From Rhizophagus irregularis (taxonomy: Eukaryota > Glomeromycota > Glomeromycetes > Glomerales > Glomeraceae), in contig NC_089460.1 of NCBI RefSeq assembly GCF_026210795.1, forward strand, positions 1,426,001 through 1,490,000: a stretch of 64,000 nucleotides of DNA, in the 5' to 3' direction. The notes under the pieces are model-generated. The model had not been told where the DNA came from and made no database searches. It saw only the letters and a list, made by a program, of their open reading frames with translations. Made by a program: the position numbers and the translations under genes. Positions 51,830-61,040 of this stretch are shown here, piece after piece. Position 1 is the first letter of the stretch; each line of letters begins with the position of its first letter.

Positions 51830-52347
51830 CGCACCCTCTTAAAATGGCAAATAATAAATATAAAAATATATATAAATTTGTAACGTAGAGTGTGATGACT
51901 GGAATACATTATTTCATATAATTATTAAAGGAGAAAAAATAATAATCAAAATCTTATATTATACTTAATCAAATTATATGATTTATAAATATTATAATTT
52001 AATTGGTTATTAAATTTAACAAGAAGAAGGAGAAAGTAAGTTTATATTAAACTGAATATTACGTAATACAATCTACTCGCTTTATAACGAAGTCAGTAGT
52101 TTGGCCAATTAGACTTTCATTATAAAAATATTTGTTATTACTATAATAAATTATTTGGTATAATATAACGAATTATTTGGTATATTATATAATGGATATT
52201 TATCATATAACATTATAATACTTATATATAATCTAGACGTAGATCACATTATTTAATATATTACAATTTATTATATTATATAATGTATAATGCGTTACAA
52301 AAAAAAAATACTATTTAGTTTATATTAATAAAACTATCAAAATTTGT

Positions 52348-54403
52348 TTATCTTGCAAAAATAAACTGTTGTTTTGAAACTTCCTTTTTTAGCTTTCTAA
52401 CAAATTTCAATTCTTTCTTTTTTATATTAAAAACATCTTCTTGTTGTTCTAAATATAAAATAATTTTATCATAAAATCCAATAGCTTCATTATGAGTAAT
52501 AAGTGGTAATAAAGGATCCAAATCTTCTATTTCTTTCTTTTGATTATCATTATCATTAGGCCACTCCAATTTAATAGTTTGTTTAACGTCTTTTACACTT
52601 ATTTTTTTTGAAAATTTTTTAAAAATAAACGAACATATGTTATATCACGTGTCTTATAATAACATTACCGATCTGTATATTATTTAAAAGAATTTCTTTC
52701 TAGTGTAATTGAATCTACCAAAGAAAATGGTATAATTAATAAAAGTAACATATATAAACTTATTAATTGCATTATCTGTAATAAATTAAGATGTACTTTT
52801 AGTAAAAATGCATTGAGTGATAAAGAAAAAACTATGTTTATTTTTAAATGTTTACTTAATTTAACCTCCTCCCCCCCTCAATTTTTATATAAAATTAGGA
52901 CGTTAAATAAACTATTAAATTGGAGCAGCCTTATTAGGAAGAATTAACTTTAAAATCTCTTCGTTTGATATCATATCTGTTGTAATTTCAGAATCATCAT
53001 ATTGAACATATTCATCAGCAGAAAAGGGATTTTCAAAATCAAGTTTATTGATCAATTCTTGAATTTCATCCAATTCTTCTATATGTGTAAGACAAATCTG
53101 TCTTTCAGCTTCAATATCCATATCAGTTTCATTATTCATATCAGTTTCATTATCCTCATTTTTTGGCAAAATATCAGCCTTTAACTAACAGTTTTTGATT
53201 ATATTTTGTGTAATATTATTCCATGCATATGTGGTGTATTTAATACGTTTTTTGATATTAATTTTGGTGGGTTTGATGCCATATTCATTATAGTTATCAA
53301 AAGCTTTAACCTGATTTTTCAAAAACAACTTTCAATATTGTGGCTAATTAAAAAAAATATATAATTAATTTAATTAAAAATTATTAAAAATATTGATAAA
53401 AAAATAAATTACCTTAAAACTATTAATAACTTCTTAATCACACAGTTGCAAGTGTGCTGTAGTGTTTGGAGAAAGGTGCTCAATTGTAATATTAGTGAAA
53501 TGTGTATTGTCATATAAGGCGTGGGTTGGTGCATTATCAACGAAAAGGAGAATGTTTTGACCTAATGTTCTCATTCGAACATCAAGATTTTTAAGATAAT
53601 CATTCCAAATAGATACCTGCATCCAACTTTTTGAATTCCAATAATAATTTACTGGAAGTGTATTTTTCTTGATACCTTTAAGGGCTCGTGGATTTTCATA
53701 TTTGTGTATAAATAATGTGCACATTTTTTCACTTCCAGTTGTATTATAGGTAAGCAAAATAGTTACACGATCTTTTGATTGTTTTGTTTCAGCAACTGGA
53801 CCATTTAATATTGTATGGTTAGGTTTCATTTTTCAGAAAAAATCTGTTTCATCACAATTAAAAATATCTTCAAGGGCATAATTCTTTAGAGTTTGACGAA
53901 GATTTTCATGCATTGCATCAAGATCTTGAAGTGGCGCACCTGCTGCTTCTCCATGTATATTGTATTTTTTAAGATTATGCCGCTTCTTAAAATTGTTAAT
54001 CCATCTAGTCAATCCTTTGAATTTTTCTTCTTTGCACAAAAAAGCAAATTCTAAAGCCTTAATTTTGAGAATTTCATCACTAATATTAAGACTAACTTGA
54101 AGGGCATTTTTTACTCAAAGAGATAAAGCTTCATCAATAATAATGAATAGAAGTTTTTTTTCGCATCTCAAACCAGCTTTGATGTGAGTTATTAAGATCA
54201 ATATAAAGCCATCGATCTTTTGCTTTTAAAATATCACTAATCATCTCCTCACTAACTTCATATTCATTAGCCAACTCTTTTTGTTTTAAAAAAGGCTTAG
54301 ATATTTTCCTTAAATAGATTTCTTTCTTTTGTGTTGCAGTAAGAGACTTACGTTTTTTGGGAACTTTATCATTATATTGTTTTTTAGTGGTTACTTTTGG
54401 CAT
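52348..54403 (-). pseudogene. Tigger/CENP-B-type DDE transposase, decayed
   Basis: From the ATG at 54403 the N-terminus has a psq/CENP-B helix-turn-helix (LKQKELANEYEVSEEMISDI). A frameshift follows near 54150. Next come the second DNA-binding domain (EKFKGLTRWINNFKKRH) and the DDE core: DET in IFNCDETDFF, ILLFVDNAPTHA, and LQLCD where LQPCD is usual. Stops occur at 54115-54117 (TGA), 53833-53835 (TGA), 53433-53435 (TAA) and 53185-53187 (TAG); at least three replace expected Trp codons. The C-terminal region after an intron (about 53412 downward) is acidic, and a last block (52569-52348) probably belongs to the same gene. About 340 bp between 52570 and 52915 has no clear coding signal. It is clearly non-functional. 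Confidence 0.8.
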
Positions 54404-54465
54404 ATTAAAATATATGTGAGACGAAGCAAAAAATGAAGTTGTAAGAATAATAAAATGTAAAACTA

Positions 54466-54716
54466 AGGTTGCTTGCCTAAACTTCTCCAAAATTCTACAA
54501 TTAGTTTTTCCAAGATTTTACTATAGTTTTATTATAGTTTTGGCAAAGTTTTAGCAGTTTTGGCATTTATAATAAATTTCATCTAGTTTCGCCTTTCTCC
54601 AGAGTTTCACCAACTTTTTAATAAGACTTTCATATAGTTTTGGCAAAGTTTCGCTATTTCAGCATTTCACCAACTTGCCAAAACCTCTTAGTTTCTCCAG
54701 CAACCTTAAGCGAAAC
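54466..54716. mobile_element. 251-bp MITE, AGGTTGCTTG family
   Basis: Begins AGGTTGCTTGCCTAAAC and ends, read inward, AGGTTGCTGGAGAAACT, with TA at 54464-54465 and 54717-54718. The body is in reverse orientation relative to the 35845 copy (GTTTTGGCAAAGTTT motifs). It lies 63 bp upstream of the dead transposase start. Confidence 0.85.
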
Positions 54717-54964
54717 ATGAACTTATCATTATTATTTAAGAAAAATGGTTAAAAATTACTACATTTGAAAAAAAATACCATGTAAAATTAATGACAAATT
54801 GTCTTTATGGTAAAATTTCATTTCGCAAAATTTTTTGTTATAATAAAAAAAAATTCGCTATAAAAAAACTTTGTTACAAAAAGATTCATTTTATATATAT
54901 TTGTTCTACATTTTACTTCGTTAAACAGTATACAACATTTAATTAGTAAAATTCGGTATAAGTA

Positions 54965-55204
54965 AGGTTGCTTGCTAAAACCTAGGGATTTAGGCAAAAT
55001 GGCGTTTTGCTGAAAAGCGAAATTCTGCTAAAACTATATTAAAGTTATATTAAAAAACTGGCAAAACTTTAGAGAAAGGCGAAACTGCTGAAACTTATTA
55101 TAAATGCTGAAACTGCCAAAACTCTGCCGAAACTATAATAAATCTATAGTAAAATTTTGATAAAACTAATCGTAGAATTTTGAAGAGGTTTAGACAAGCA
55201 ACCT
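54965..55204. mobile_element. 240-bp MITE, AGGTTGCTTG family
   Basis: Begins AGGTTGCTTGCTAAAACC and ends, read inward, AGGTTGCTTGTCTAAACC, with TA at 54963-54964 and 55205-55206. It is nearly collinear with the copy at 35845-36083 throughout, so both came from one recent source. Confidence 0.85.
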
Positions 55205-55734
55205 TAGGTATAAGGCGATTTTTTAATATATTAAAATTAGAACAATACTAAAGATCTGTTATATTAAGAAATTTGTTAAATCAAACTTCGTTATAAAGCA
55301 AGTAGACTGTGTATGTAACTTCTCTAATTTTAATAAGTAATTAGATTTTTAAAATAATTAATTTTATTTAATAAATAATGTATCATATTTTCAAAATTCT
55401 AATTTTAATAAGAATTAGATTTTTAAAATAATTAATTTTATTTAATAAAATAATGTTTATCATATTTTCAAAATTCTATTTAAAAGAATTTTAGAATACT
55501 AAAAATCTATAAAAGAAAACTAAAATATTATTCAACATTTTGTTTAAATAAAAACAAAAAAAAATAATAAATTTCTTTAAAATTCTGTTTAAAAAACTGA
55601 AATTTTTTTTTTAAAAAAATTAAAATATTAATAATATTTTAAATTAAAATTAAAATTAAAAAGAAAATTATGATTTATCGCATATGCGATTTATCGCTAT
55701 ACCCCATTTGTTATGTGATTTGATTAGTTTAATA

Positions 55735-56024
55735 GGACCCCGGATATCTCCAAAACAGGTCATAAGTCACACTTTCGGCAGATTAGCCCATTTTTCAGGC
55801 AAAAATCGTTTTTTGTAAATATCTCGGCATCCAGTAGTCCAATTTTGATGAACTTTTTTTTAAATTGTAGAGCTAAATGAGGGCTACAAAATAAAAAAAA
55901 GTTCATTAAAATTGAATTACTGGATGCTGAGATATTTACAAAAAACGATTTTTTGAGTTTCAGCAAAAAGGGGTGTTTTTGGCCAAAAGTCCATTATGAC
56001 CTTTATATTAGATATCCGGGGTCC
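55735..56024. mobile_element. 290-bp palindromic MITE with GGACCCCGGATATC ends
   Basis: Fourteen-base perfect terminal inverted repeats (GGACCCCGGATATC) are flanked by TA (55733-55734, 56025-56026). Complementarity extends far inward: GCAAAAATCGTTTTTTGTAA pairs with TTACAAAAAACGATTTTTTG, and TAGTCCAATTTTGATGAAC pairs with GTTCATTAAAATTGAATTA. The whole element is one long hairpin with a loop near 55865-55890. It has no coding capacity. Confidence 0.85.
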
Positions 56025-56154
56025 TAGTTTAATTATGTAATAGATATGGATTTGCGTAATCATTTTATTGTAATGATGTAAAATAAACTATAATCACGTG
56101 AATTATACTTTTAATAAACTTTCGATTATCAAGTAGATCAGTATTTTTTACGCT

Positions 56155-56181
56155 TTCTTTCTCTCTCTCTCTCTCTCTCGA
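56155..56181. repeat. (CT)n microsatellite
   Basis: Eleven or so uninterrupted CT dinucleotides following TTTCTTT. The minus strand reads as Arg-Glu repeats, which explains the spurious open frame there. Confidence 0.85.
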
Positions 56182-56590
56182 AATGTTTTCATTTTAGCTA
56201 TTACTTTCATTAATATTTGAACGTAAAACACTATTTTTTCGCTAATATTGAACATAAACACCTTTTTTTTCATTAATATCGAATGTAAATTACAGTCAAC
56301 TCCCTCTATAGTTACTCCCGTTATAGTCACATTCTACTATATAGTCATACCAGTTGAATGTTCAAAACACTTTATTATTAAAATCTATCCTATATAGTCA
56401 CAATCTATCTATAGTCACTACTCACTATCACACCTATCCTCAAAAATCTTATATTAAAAAGAACCGTTTATAATCGCAGTTATATAAAAAATATATTAAA
56501 TAACATCTAATAATCGTACAACGATGTATCAGAGCTTGTTAGAATCGTCTCACTGAGACGAATCGAATGGTGGTAGTTTTATCCTTTTCC

Positions 56591-57560
56591 TTTGCTATTG
56601 TTTACGGCCAGACCACCCATTGCCTCTTATGAGACTAATCTCGGGTCTGTGTCCTATCATCTTCAATAGGCAACCATTAAACCGAGTACTTAATTCCTCA
56701 GGTAACAGCACCATGTGAAGACATCCCCCATCGAGCCATTTTAGGCTGATCTGAAGCTAGGTACACGCCGCCTACTCATCCTTAATCCATTGCATGATAC
56801 TGGTACTCAATTTATTTTACGACCTTTAGAGAGCACCTACTTTCATGGAGGACTTTCGACAGGTAACATCAACCATCTAAGCACCTTTCCATACCACCAT
56901 TTTAGGTACGAGGTCTCACTCAAAGGCCACTACAGCCCGCGATTACCTAGCACTGATAGTACAGTTGTTTACCCCAAGTGGTATACTTATGTAGTGACCA
57001 CTCGGACAGGAAGTAGCAGGCTTCTGTCCAGGATCGCTTTATGGTGGGTATACGACACGGGGATCGCCAACGGGACTAAGAAGTGGGGGAATCGGAACAT
57101 AACCATGCTACCTGTTCTGTGCACGAACACCTTGGTTGGCCTAAGACCTAACAGAAGGTCTAACTACCACTAAGACATTGCACCCTCAGCTTTACCATCT
57201 AGGACGACCATCTAGCAATTACTGTGCAGTGGTATCGTGGAGTGACCCGCCCAGACGGAAGTCCCCCCAAGGTATAGTAGTGACCTCAAGGACAGGACTG
57301 CGCACATGCCAATGGCCTCATAGGGAACGTTAGAAGGACACCATGACCCTTAGTTGAAATGTGCGGCCTAACTGTACACACTAATTCACCATGATGCAGT
57401 CCAACTACACTAATTCCTGTATTTTCACGCTATTGGTTGTAGCGTCCGCAGTAAAATTCTTTTTATTTCCGTGGTCATGGGAATCGAACCTGCGACCTCA
57501 CCATACTCAGGCTTAATGAGGGTCTCAGTGACTAACCACCGAGATAGGGTGACCAACCCT
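56591..57560 (-). mobile_element. SINE-like retroelement with tRNA head, full copy
   Basis: A 970-bp, comparatively GC-rich segment lies between two exact copies of GTTTTATCCTTTTCC (56576-56590 and 57561-57575), read as target-site duplications. Its 5' end on the minus strand is an 84-nt tRNA-like sequence (57472-57555). The body is non-coding and is shared with the truncated copy at 57576-57891 and, in the opposite orientation, with 59344-59906. The open frame at 56790-57173 is incidental. Non-autonomous retrotransposition by a LINE enzyme is inferred. Confidence 0.65.
57472..57555 (-). other. tRNA-Leu(AAG)-like SINE head
   Basis: The minus strand has terminal TGGTC/GACCA pairing, a D-arm TCTC..GAGA around GGTGGTTAGTCA (A-box-like), an anticodon arm CTCA-TTAAGCC-TGAG with AAG in anticodon position, an extended variable region as in class II tRNAs, and an exact B-box GGTTCGATTCCC. 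Total length of 84 nt fits tRNA-Leu. The T-stem is largely unpaired and the acceptor stem is short, so this is a decayed pol III promoter head, not a working tRNA. Confidence 0.6.
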
Positions 57561-57575
57561 GTTTTATCCTTTTCC

Positions 57576-57891
57576 TTTGCAAGTGTTTACGGCCAGTACC
57601 ACCCATCGCTCTTAGAGACTAATCTCGGGTGCGTCTCCTATCATCTTCAATGGGCAACCATTATACCGAGTACTTAATTCCTCAAGTAACAGCACCACTA
57701 TAGAAGACATCTCCTATCGGGCCATTTTAGGCTGATCTGAAGCTAGGTACACGCCGCCTACTCATCCTATACCCATTGTACGAGACATCGATACTCAATT
57801 TATTTAACGACCTTTAGAGAGCATCTACTTTCATGGAGGACTTTCGACAGGTAACATCAACCATCTAGTACCCTTCCATACTACCATTTTT
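57576..57891 (-). mobile_element. 5'-truncated second SINE-like copy
   Basis: 316 bp collinear with 56591-56906 (the 3' third of the full copy), for example TGTTTACGGCCAG and GGCTGATCTGAAGCTAGG. It has no tRNA head, so on the minus strand it is 5'-truncated. It is flanked by GTTTTATCCTTTTCC at 57561-57575 and 57892-57906. Truncation from the 5' side is characteristic of target-primed reverse transcription. Confidence 0.65.
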
Positions 57892-57906
57892 GTTTTATCC
57901 TTTTCC

Positions 57907-58459
57907 TGTGCAAACAGTCTTATGACTTTATTTTTTATTTATACTTTGAACTTCGAAAAATAATCGAACAATATTACAAAAATAAGAAAATAAACTAATA
58001 AAAAATAAAAAGAGTAGCTTCACGACTCATACAAGTAAAGAAATCTAAACTAAAATAAAATTAAAGCAAAGAAAAACTGAACTATTACAGAATCGCATAC
58101 CCCAACTTTACCCGAAGGCCAGTGTGAGTCAACTATCCAACATCCAAAAATCTAATCCGTTACCAGAAAGAAATCCTAAGAGGTTGAACTGTTAAGCGGC
58201 GCAGAAAATCCAAGTGCGAGATCCAAGATCCACCCCGAATTATAGAAGAGGATATCCAAGAAATCCAGGAATCCTGAGAAACTGACGCCAAAGAAGAGTT
58301 GTGTTGTTGTGGAGTAGTATTAGGGAAAGAATTTGTAGATGGGCCACGTAATTTGGAAGCAGCCGAGATACCCTGCGACTCCTCCCAAGCATGGAAAAGA
58401 ACATTCCGACACAGCCAAATTTCACCATATAATTCGACTTGGAAGTCATTAAGAAGGGG
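57907..58459 (-). mobile_element. 5'-truncated LINE-like 3' end
   Basis: 553 bp between GTTTTATCCTTTTCC copies at 57892-57906 and 58460-58474. The minus strand starts with an open segment translating as LLNDFQVELYGEIWLCRNVL and, further on, SWISWISSSIIRGGSWISHL, a C-terminal style seen in fungal non-LTR retrotransposon ORFs. It then enters a 3' UTR ending AAGTCATAAGACTGTTTGC. The same UTR occurs in plus orientation at 59101-59328. Assignment to a LINE family is from these features, not from a search. Confidence 0.6.
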
Positions 58460-58604
58460 GTTTTATCCTTTTCCGATCACTGGCTGATGAGTTATTCAAC
58501 AAAATGTTAAACATCGGCATTATAATATTTCTTGATTTACGTTTACTGTGCCATTTAACATTTTGCTAGATTTCTCGGTACCTAGTGATTGTAAAAAGAC
58601 GATT

Positions 58605-58990
58605 TATAGCTCGTTGGAATCGCCTCATCGAGACGAATCGAATGGTGGTAAGCTCATCTCTCTGTGATCAATATTGACGGAGTTATTACTTAAAAACCAT
58701 TTAATATTTTTTAATTTCGGAAATTGATCTAGTGATTGGATTTCGATGTATCTTATACCATTAGATTCGTCTCATCAAGACGAATCGAATGGTAGTAAGA
58801 TCGTCTTTCTAGGATCAATATTGGCAGAGTTATTACACAAAAACCATTAATATTTTTTTAATTTCGGAAATTAATCTAGTGATTGGATTTCGACGTATTT
58901 TATACCATTAGAACCGTCTCATCAAGACGAATCGAATGGCGGTAAGATCATCTCTCTACGATTAATATTGGCGAAGTTACGATACAATAA
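58605..58990. repeat. 147-bp tandem repeat (about 2.6 units)
   Basis: The motif GACGAATCGAATGG recurs at exactly 147-bp steps (GAATCG at 58635, 58782, 58929). Each unit holds a small palindrome (GATTCGTCTCATCAAGACGAATC type), ATCAATATTGGCAGAGTTA and TTTCGGAAATT. A further unit at 56535-56575 continues at 58475 once the retroelement array is removed, so array 1 inserted into a member of this repeat. Confidence 0.75.
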
Positions 58991-59100
58991 AGTTTTAAGT
59001 ATAATTCTGGCTAAAATTATGTTGATTTTTGGCCGGAATTATGATATACAAATATAAGAAATTTTTTATATAGTCACATCTCTTTATAATCACCAAATAT

Positions 59101-59328
59101 TGGCCTTCGGGTAAAGTTGGGGTATGCGAATTCTGTAATAGTTTAGTTTTTCTTTACTTAATTTTATTTTGTTTAGATTTCTTTACTTGTATGAATCGTG
59201 AAGCTAGTTCTTTTTATTTTTTATGTTTATTTTCTATATTTGATATTTGTAATATTGTTCGATTTGTTCTTTGTACTTTTCGTTTAAAAATTTAATAATA
59301 AAAGATAAAGTCATAAGACTGTTTGCTC
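59101..59328 (+). mobile_element. Short 5'-truncated LINE-like 3' end
   Basis: 228 bp matching, in inverse orientation, the 3' UTR of the copy at 57907-58459 (GGCCTTCGGGTAAAGTTGGG to AAGTCATAAGACTGTTTGC). It is flanked by exact ATAATCACCAAATAT repeats at 59086-59100 and 59329-59343, read as target-site duplications. It contains UTR only, so it is a very short 5'-truncated insertion. Confidence 0.65.
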
Positions 59329-59343
59329 ATAATCACCAAATAT

Positions 59344-59906
59344 GCACAGACAGATAGCTTGGTGATTGGGTTCGATTCCCTTCTCTGATGGGCCCTGGTT
59401 GGTGATTCCTGGTGGTTGATACCCACCATAAGGGATGATCCTGGGTAACACCTACAAGCTTACTGTTCAGGTGGTCACTACAAAGTATACCACTTGGAGA
59501 TTACAACTGTACTATCGGTGGTGGGTAATCGCGGGCTGTAGTGGCCTTGGAGTGAGACCTAGTACCTAATATGGTGGTATGGAAGGGGTCTAGATGTTTG
59601 AAAGTTATCTGGCGAAAGTCCTCCGTGACAGTAGTAGTGGTGAGGGGTTTATAATAGTAGCCATTACAGTATCGTACAACGGATTAAAGGACGAGTAGGG
59701 TGGTGTTCAGCAGATTCGAAGGCCTTCGGGTCACTTGGGATAAGTCCTTGCGTTCTGGTTGTGGTGTTGAATTGTCCCTGTTAAAAGGTGGCAGGGATGG
59801 TTACATCATGGCTTAGTGAGGATGATGCAATGAACGACCTACCTCCATAGCCTTCAATAGAGGGTGCGGAAAGTAGTGGCCACTAAACTTACAAAACACT
59901 TGTAAA
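59344..59906 (+). mobile_element. SINE-like retroelement, diverged copy
   Basis: 563 bp between ATAATCACCAAATAT copies at 59329-59343 and 59907-59921. It starts with a collapsed tRNA-like head, TAGCTTGGTGATTGG immediately followed by the B-box GGTTCGATTCCC, with the anticodon region missing. The body aligns in inverse orientation with the copy at 56591-57560 (for example TACAACTGTACTATCGG, GCGGGCTGTAGTGGCC, GAAAGTCCTCC) but is clearly more diverged. Confidence 0.6.
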
Positions 59907-59978
59907 ATAATCACCAAATATGGACTGTCCCAAATGTGTGACTATAAAGAGAGTTGACTGTACTTTATTTACTACTTT

Positions 59979-61040
59979 ATGGAAAATATGGAAGAAGAGT
60001 CTAGCGAAGACACTCAAACCTTGGAATTTACACATGGTACGTATAGCTTAGGGTTAGGGTTAGGGTTAGGGTATGTTGGATTAGGGTTTGGATTAGGGTT
60101 TGGATTAGGATTAGGGTTAGATTAGGGTTAGATTAGGATAGTGGGTTAGTGTTAGTAATGTGAACTTTATAATTTACTAATTATTTATTTATTTTTTTTT
60201 AGATGATTGCAATAATATAGGTAATGAAATGATCTTGTCTAATGAGAATCACCATACATTATTGTATTCAGGAAGGAAGTATGAATCATGGGAAGCTTGT
60301 GAAAATTTTATTATCATGTGGGCCAAGCAGCAGGGCTTTCAGATTATTAAGGATCGTGTAGTACGTTTGGAAAGTATCATTTGTCGTCGCACATATATAT
60401 GTTTTCACAGACGTACCTATGAATCAAATTTTACTAAGACACTATTACAAAAAAAATTGGTTGTCCGTTTGTTGTCATCCTTCTCAATGGTATGATGACA
60501 ACAAAGATGTTAAAAAAGCTATGCAAGAAATGTTTTTAGTTGCTGACAAATTTATACAGGAAAATATCACTTATAAATATGATGGATTTTCCGATTCTAA
60601 TATGACTTTATGTTTATTTAATCAATACAATAATGAGTTTTGTGAAGATAGACTAACAATTATGGAACAGAAACTCATCTATAGAAAATTACATAGAATG
60701 TATAAAAAAGCGTTAAACAAAGCTTTAGGATCTAATTCTAAATTAGAACAGCTTATCAATCTGTTACAAGAATTCACAGAAGATGGGGAATCAGATTTCG
60801 AAGAGTTAAATGAAATTAATGAAACTAATCCAGAGGATGAAATAATTGATAAAGAAAATGTTGATCCTTTAACGCCAATATTGCGAAATCCGAAGAAAAG
60901 AAGTGGTAAAGGACGACCATTGGGTACTAAAAGGTTTAAGTCATCCACTGAGACTCCTAAACCTAAGTCAAGAAACTAACGAAATTGCAGAAAATGTGGG
61001 AAGGTTGGCCACTATCAAAAAAAATTGCAAGGTACTATAT
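59979..61040 (+). pseudogene. MULE/FAR1-type transposase remnant
   Basis: Exon 1 (59979-60036) splices in frame to 60203 across a GTACGT..TTTAG intron. Exon 2 encodes a FAR1-like DNA-binding segment (YESWEACENFIIMWAKQQGF, RRTYICFH). The frame breaks in an A run near 60447-60454, just before the conserved zinc-ligand region. A second frame (60443-60979) carries the tail: the KKAMQEMFLVADKFIQE region, an acidic linker, a basic KKRSGKGRPLGTKRFK stretch, then after a TAA (60977-60979) a C-x2-C-x4-H zinc-knuckle half (CRKCGKVGH) that is itself frameshifted. The MULE catalytic domain between FAR1 and tail is missing, so it is an internally deleted, inactive derivative. Confidence 0.7.
60047..60155 (+). 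repeat. Interstitial telomere-like TTAGGG repeat
   Basis: Four perfect tandem TTAGGG units (about 60049-60072) are followed by degenerate units (TTAGGGTTTGGA, TTAGGATTAGGG, TTAGATTAGGG) over about 80 more bases. TTAGGG is the telomere repeat of most filamentous fungi. The block occupies most of the first intron of the MULE remnant. Confidence 0.9.

Larger units (their letters stand above)
52069..55311 (-). mobile_element. 3.24-kb Tigger-type DNA transposon with nested MITEs
   Basis: The right terminus (55286-55311) and left terminus (52069-52092) are inverted copies sharing CTACT[CT]GCTTTATAACGAAG. TA flanks both ends (52067-52068 and 55312-55313), and the left end lacks ~2 bp. The minus-strand transposase gene inside is dead (52348-54403). 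Two AGGTTGCTTG-family MITEs (54466-54716 and 54965-55204) lie between the transposase start and the right end, so they inserted later into its 5' region. Confidence 0.75.
56293..59960. mobile_element. 3.67-kb TA-flanked element carrying two retroelement arrays
   Basis: The left end CAGTCAACTCCCTCTATAGT (56293-56312) and the right end reading inward CAGTCAACTCTCTTTATAGT (59960-59941) are near-perfect inverted repeats with TA on both sides (56291-56292, 59961-59962). No transposase is encoded, so it is a large non-autonomous Tigger-type element. The original interior is AT-rich with a 147-bp tandem repeat. Two GC-richer blocks (56591-58459 and 59101-59906) are later retrotransposon insertions, each bounded by 15-bp direct repeats. 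Confidence 0.75.

Noticed and set aside
52348-54403. RIP (CpA-to-TpA mutation) as the cause of transposase stops
   Set aside because: Three of the four Trp-to-stop changes are in CpC context on the mutated strand, and two elements are too few for a statistic.
56790-57173. 127-codon open frame in the GC-richer block
   Set aside because: Lies in the non-coding body of the SINE-like element; the other copies do not keep the frame open.
57903-59330. The inverted ~225-bp arms as terminal repeats of one DNA transposon
   Set aside because: Each arm is bounded by its own pair of 15-bp direct repeats and one extends into an ORF, so two independent LINE 3'-end insertions in opposite orientation fit better.
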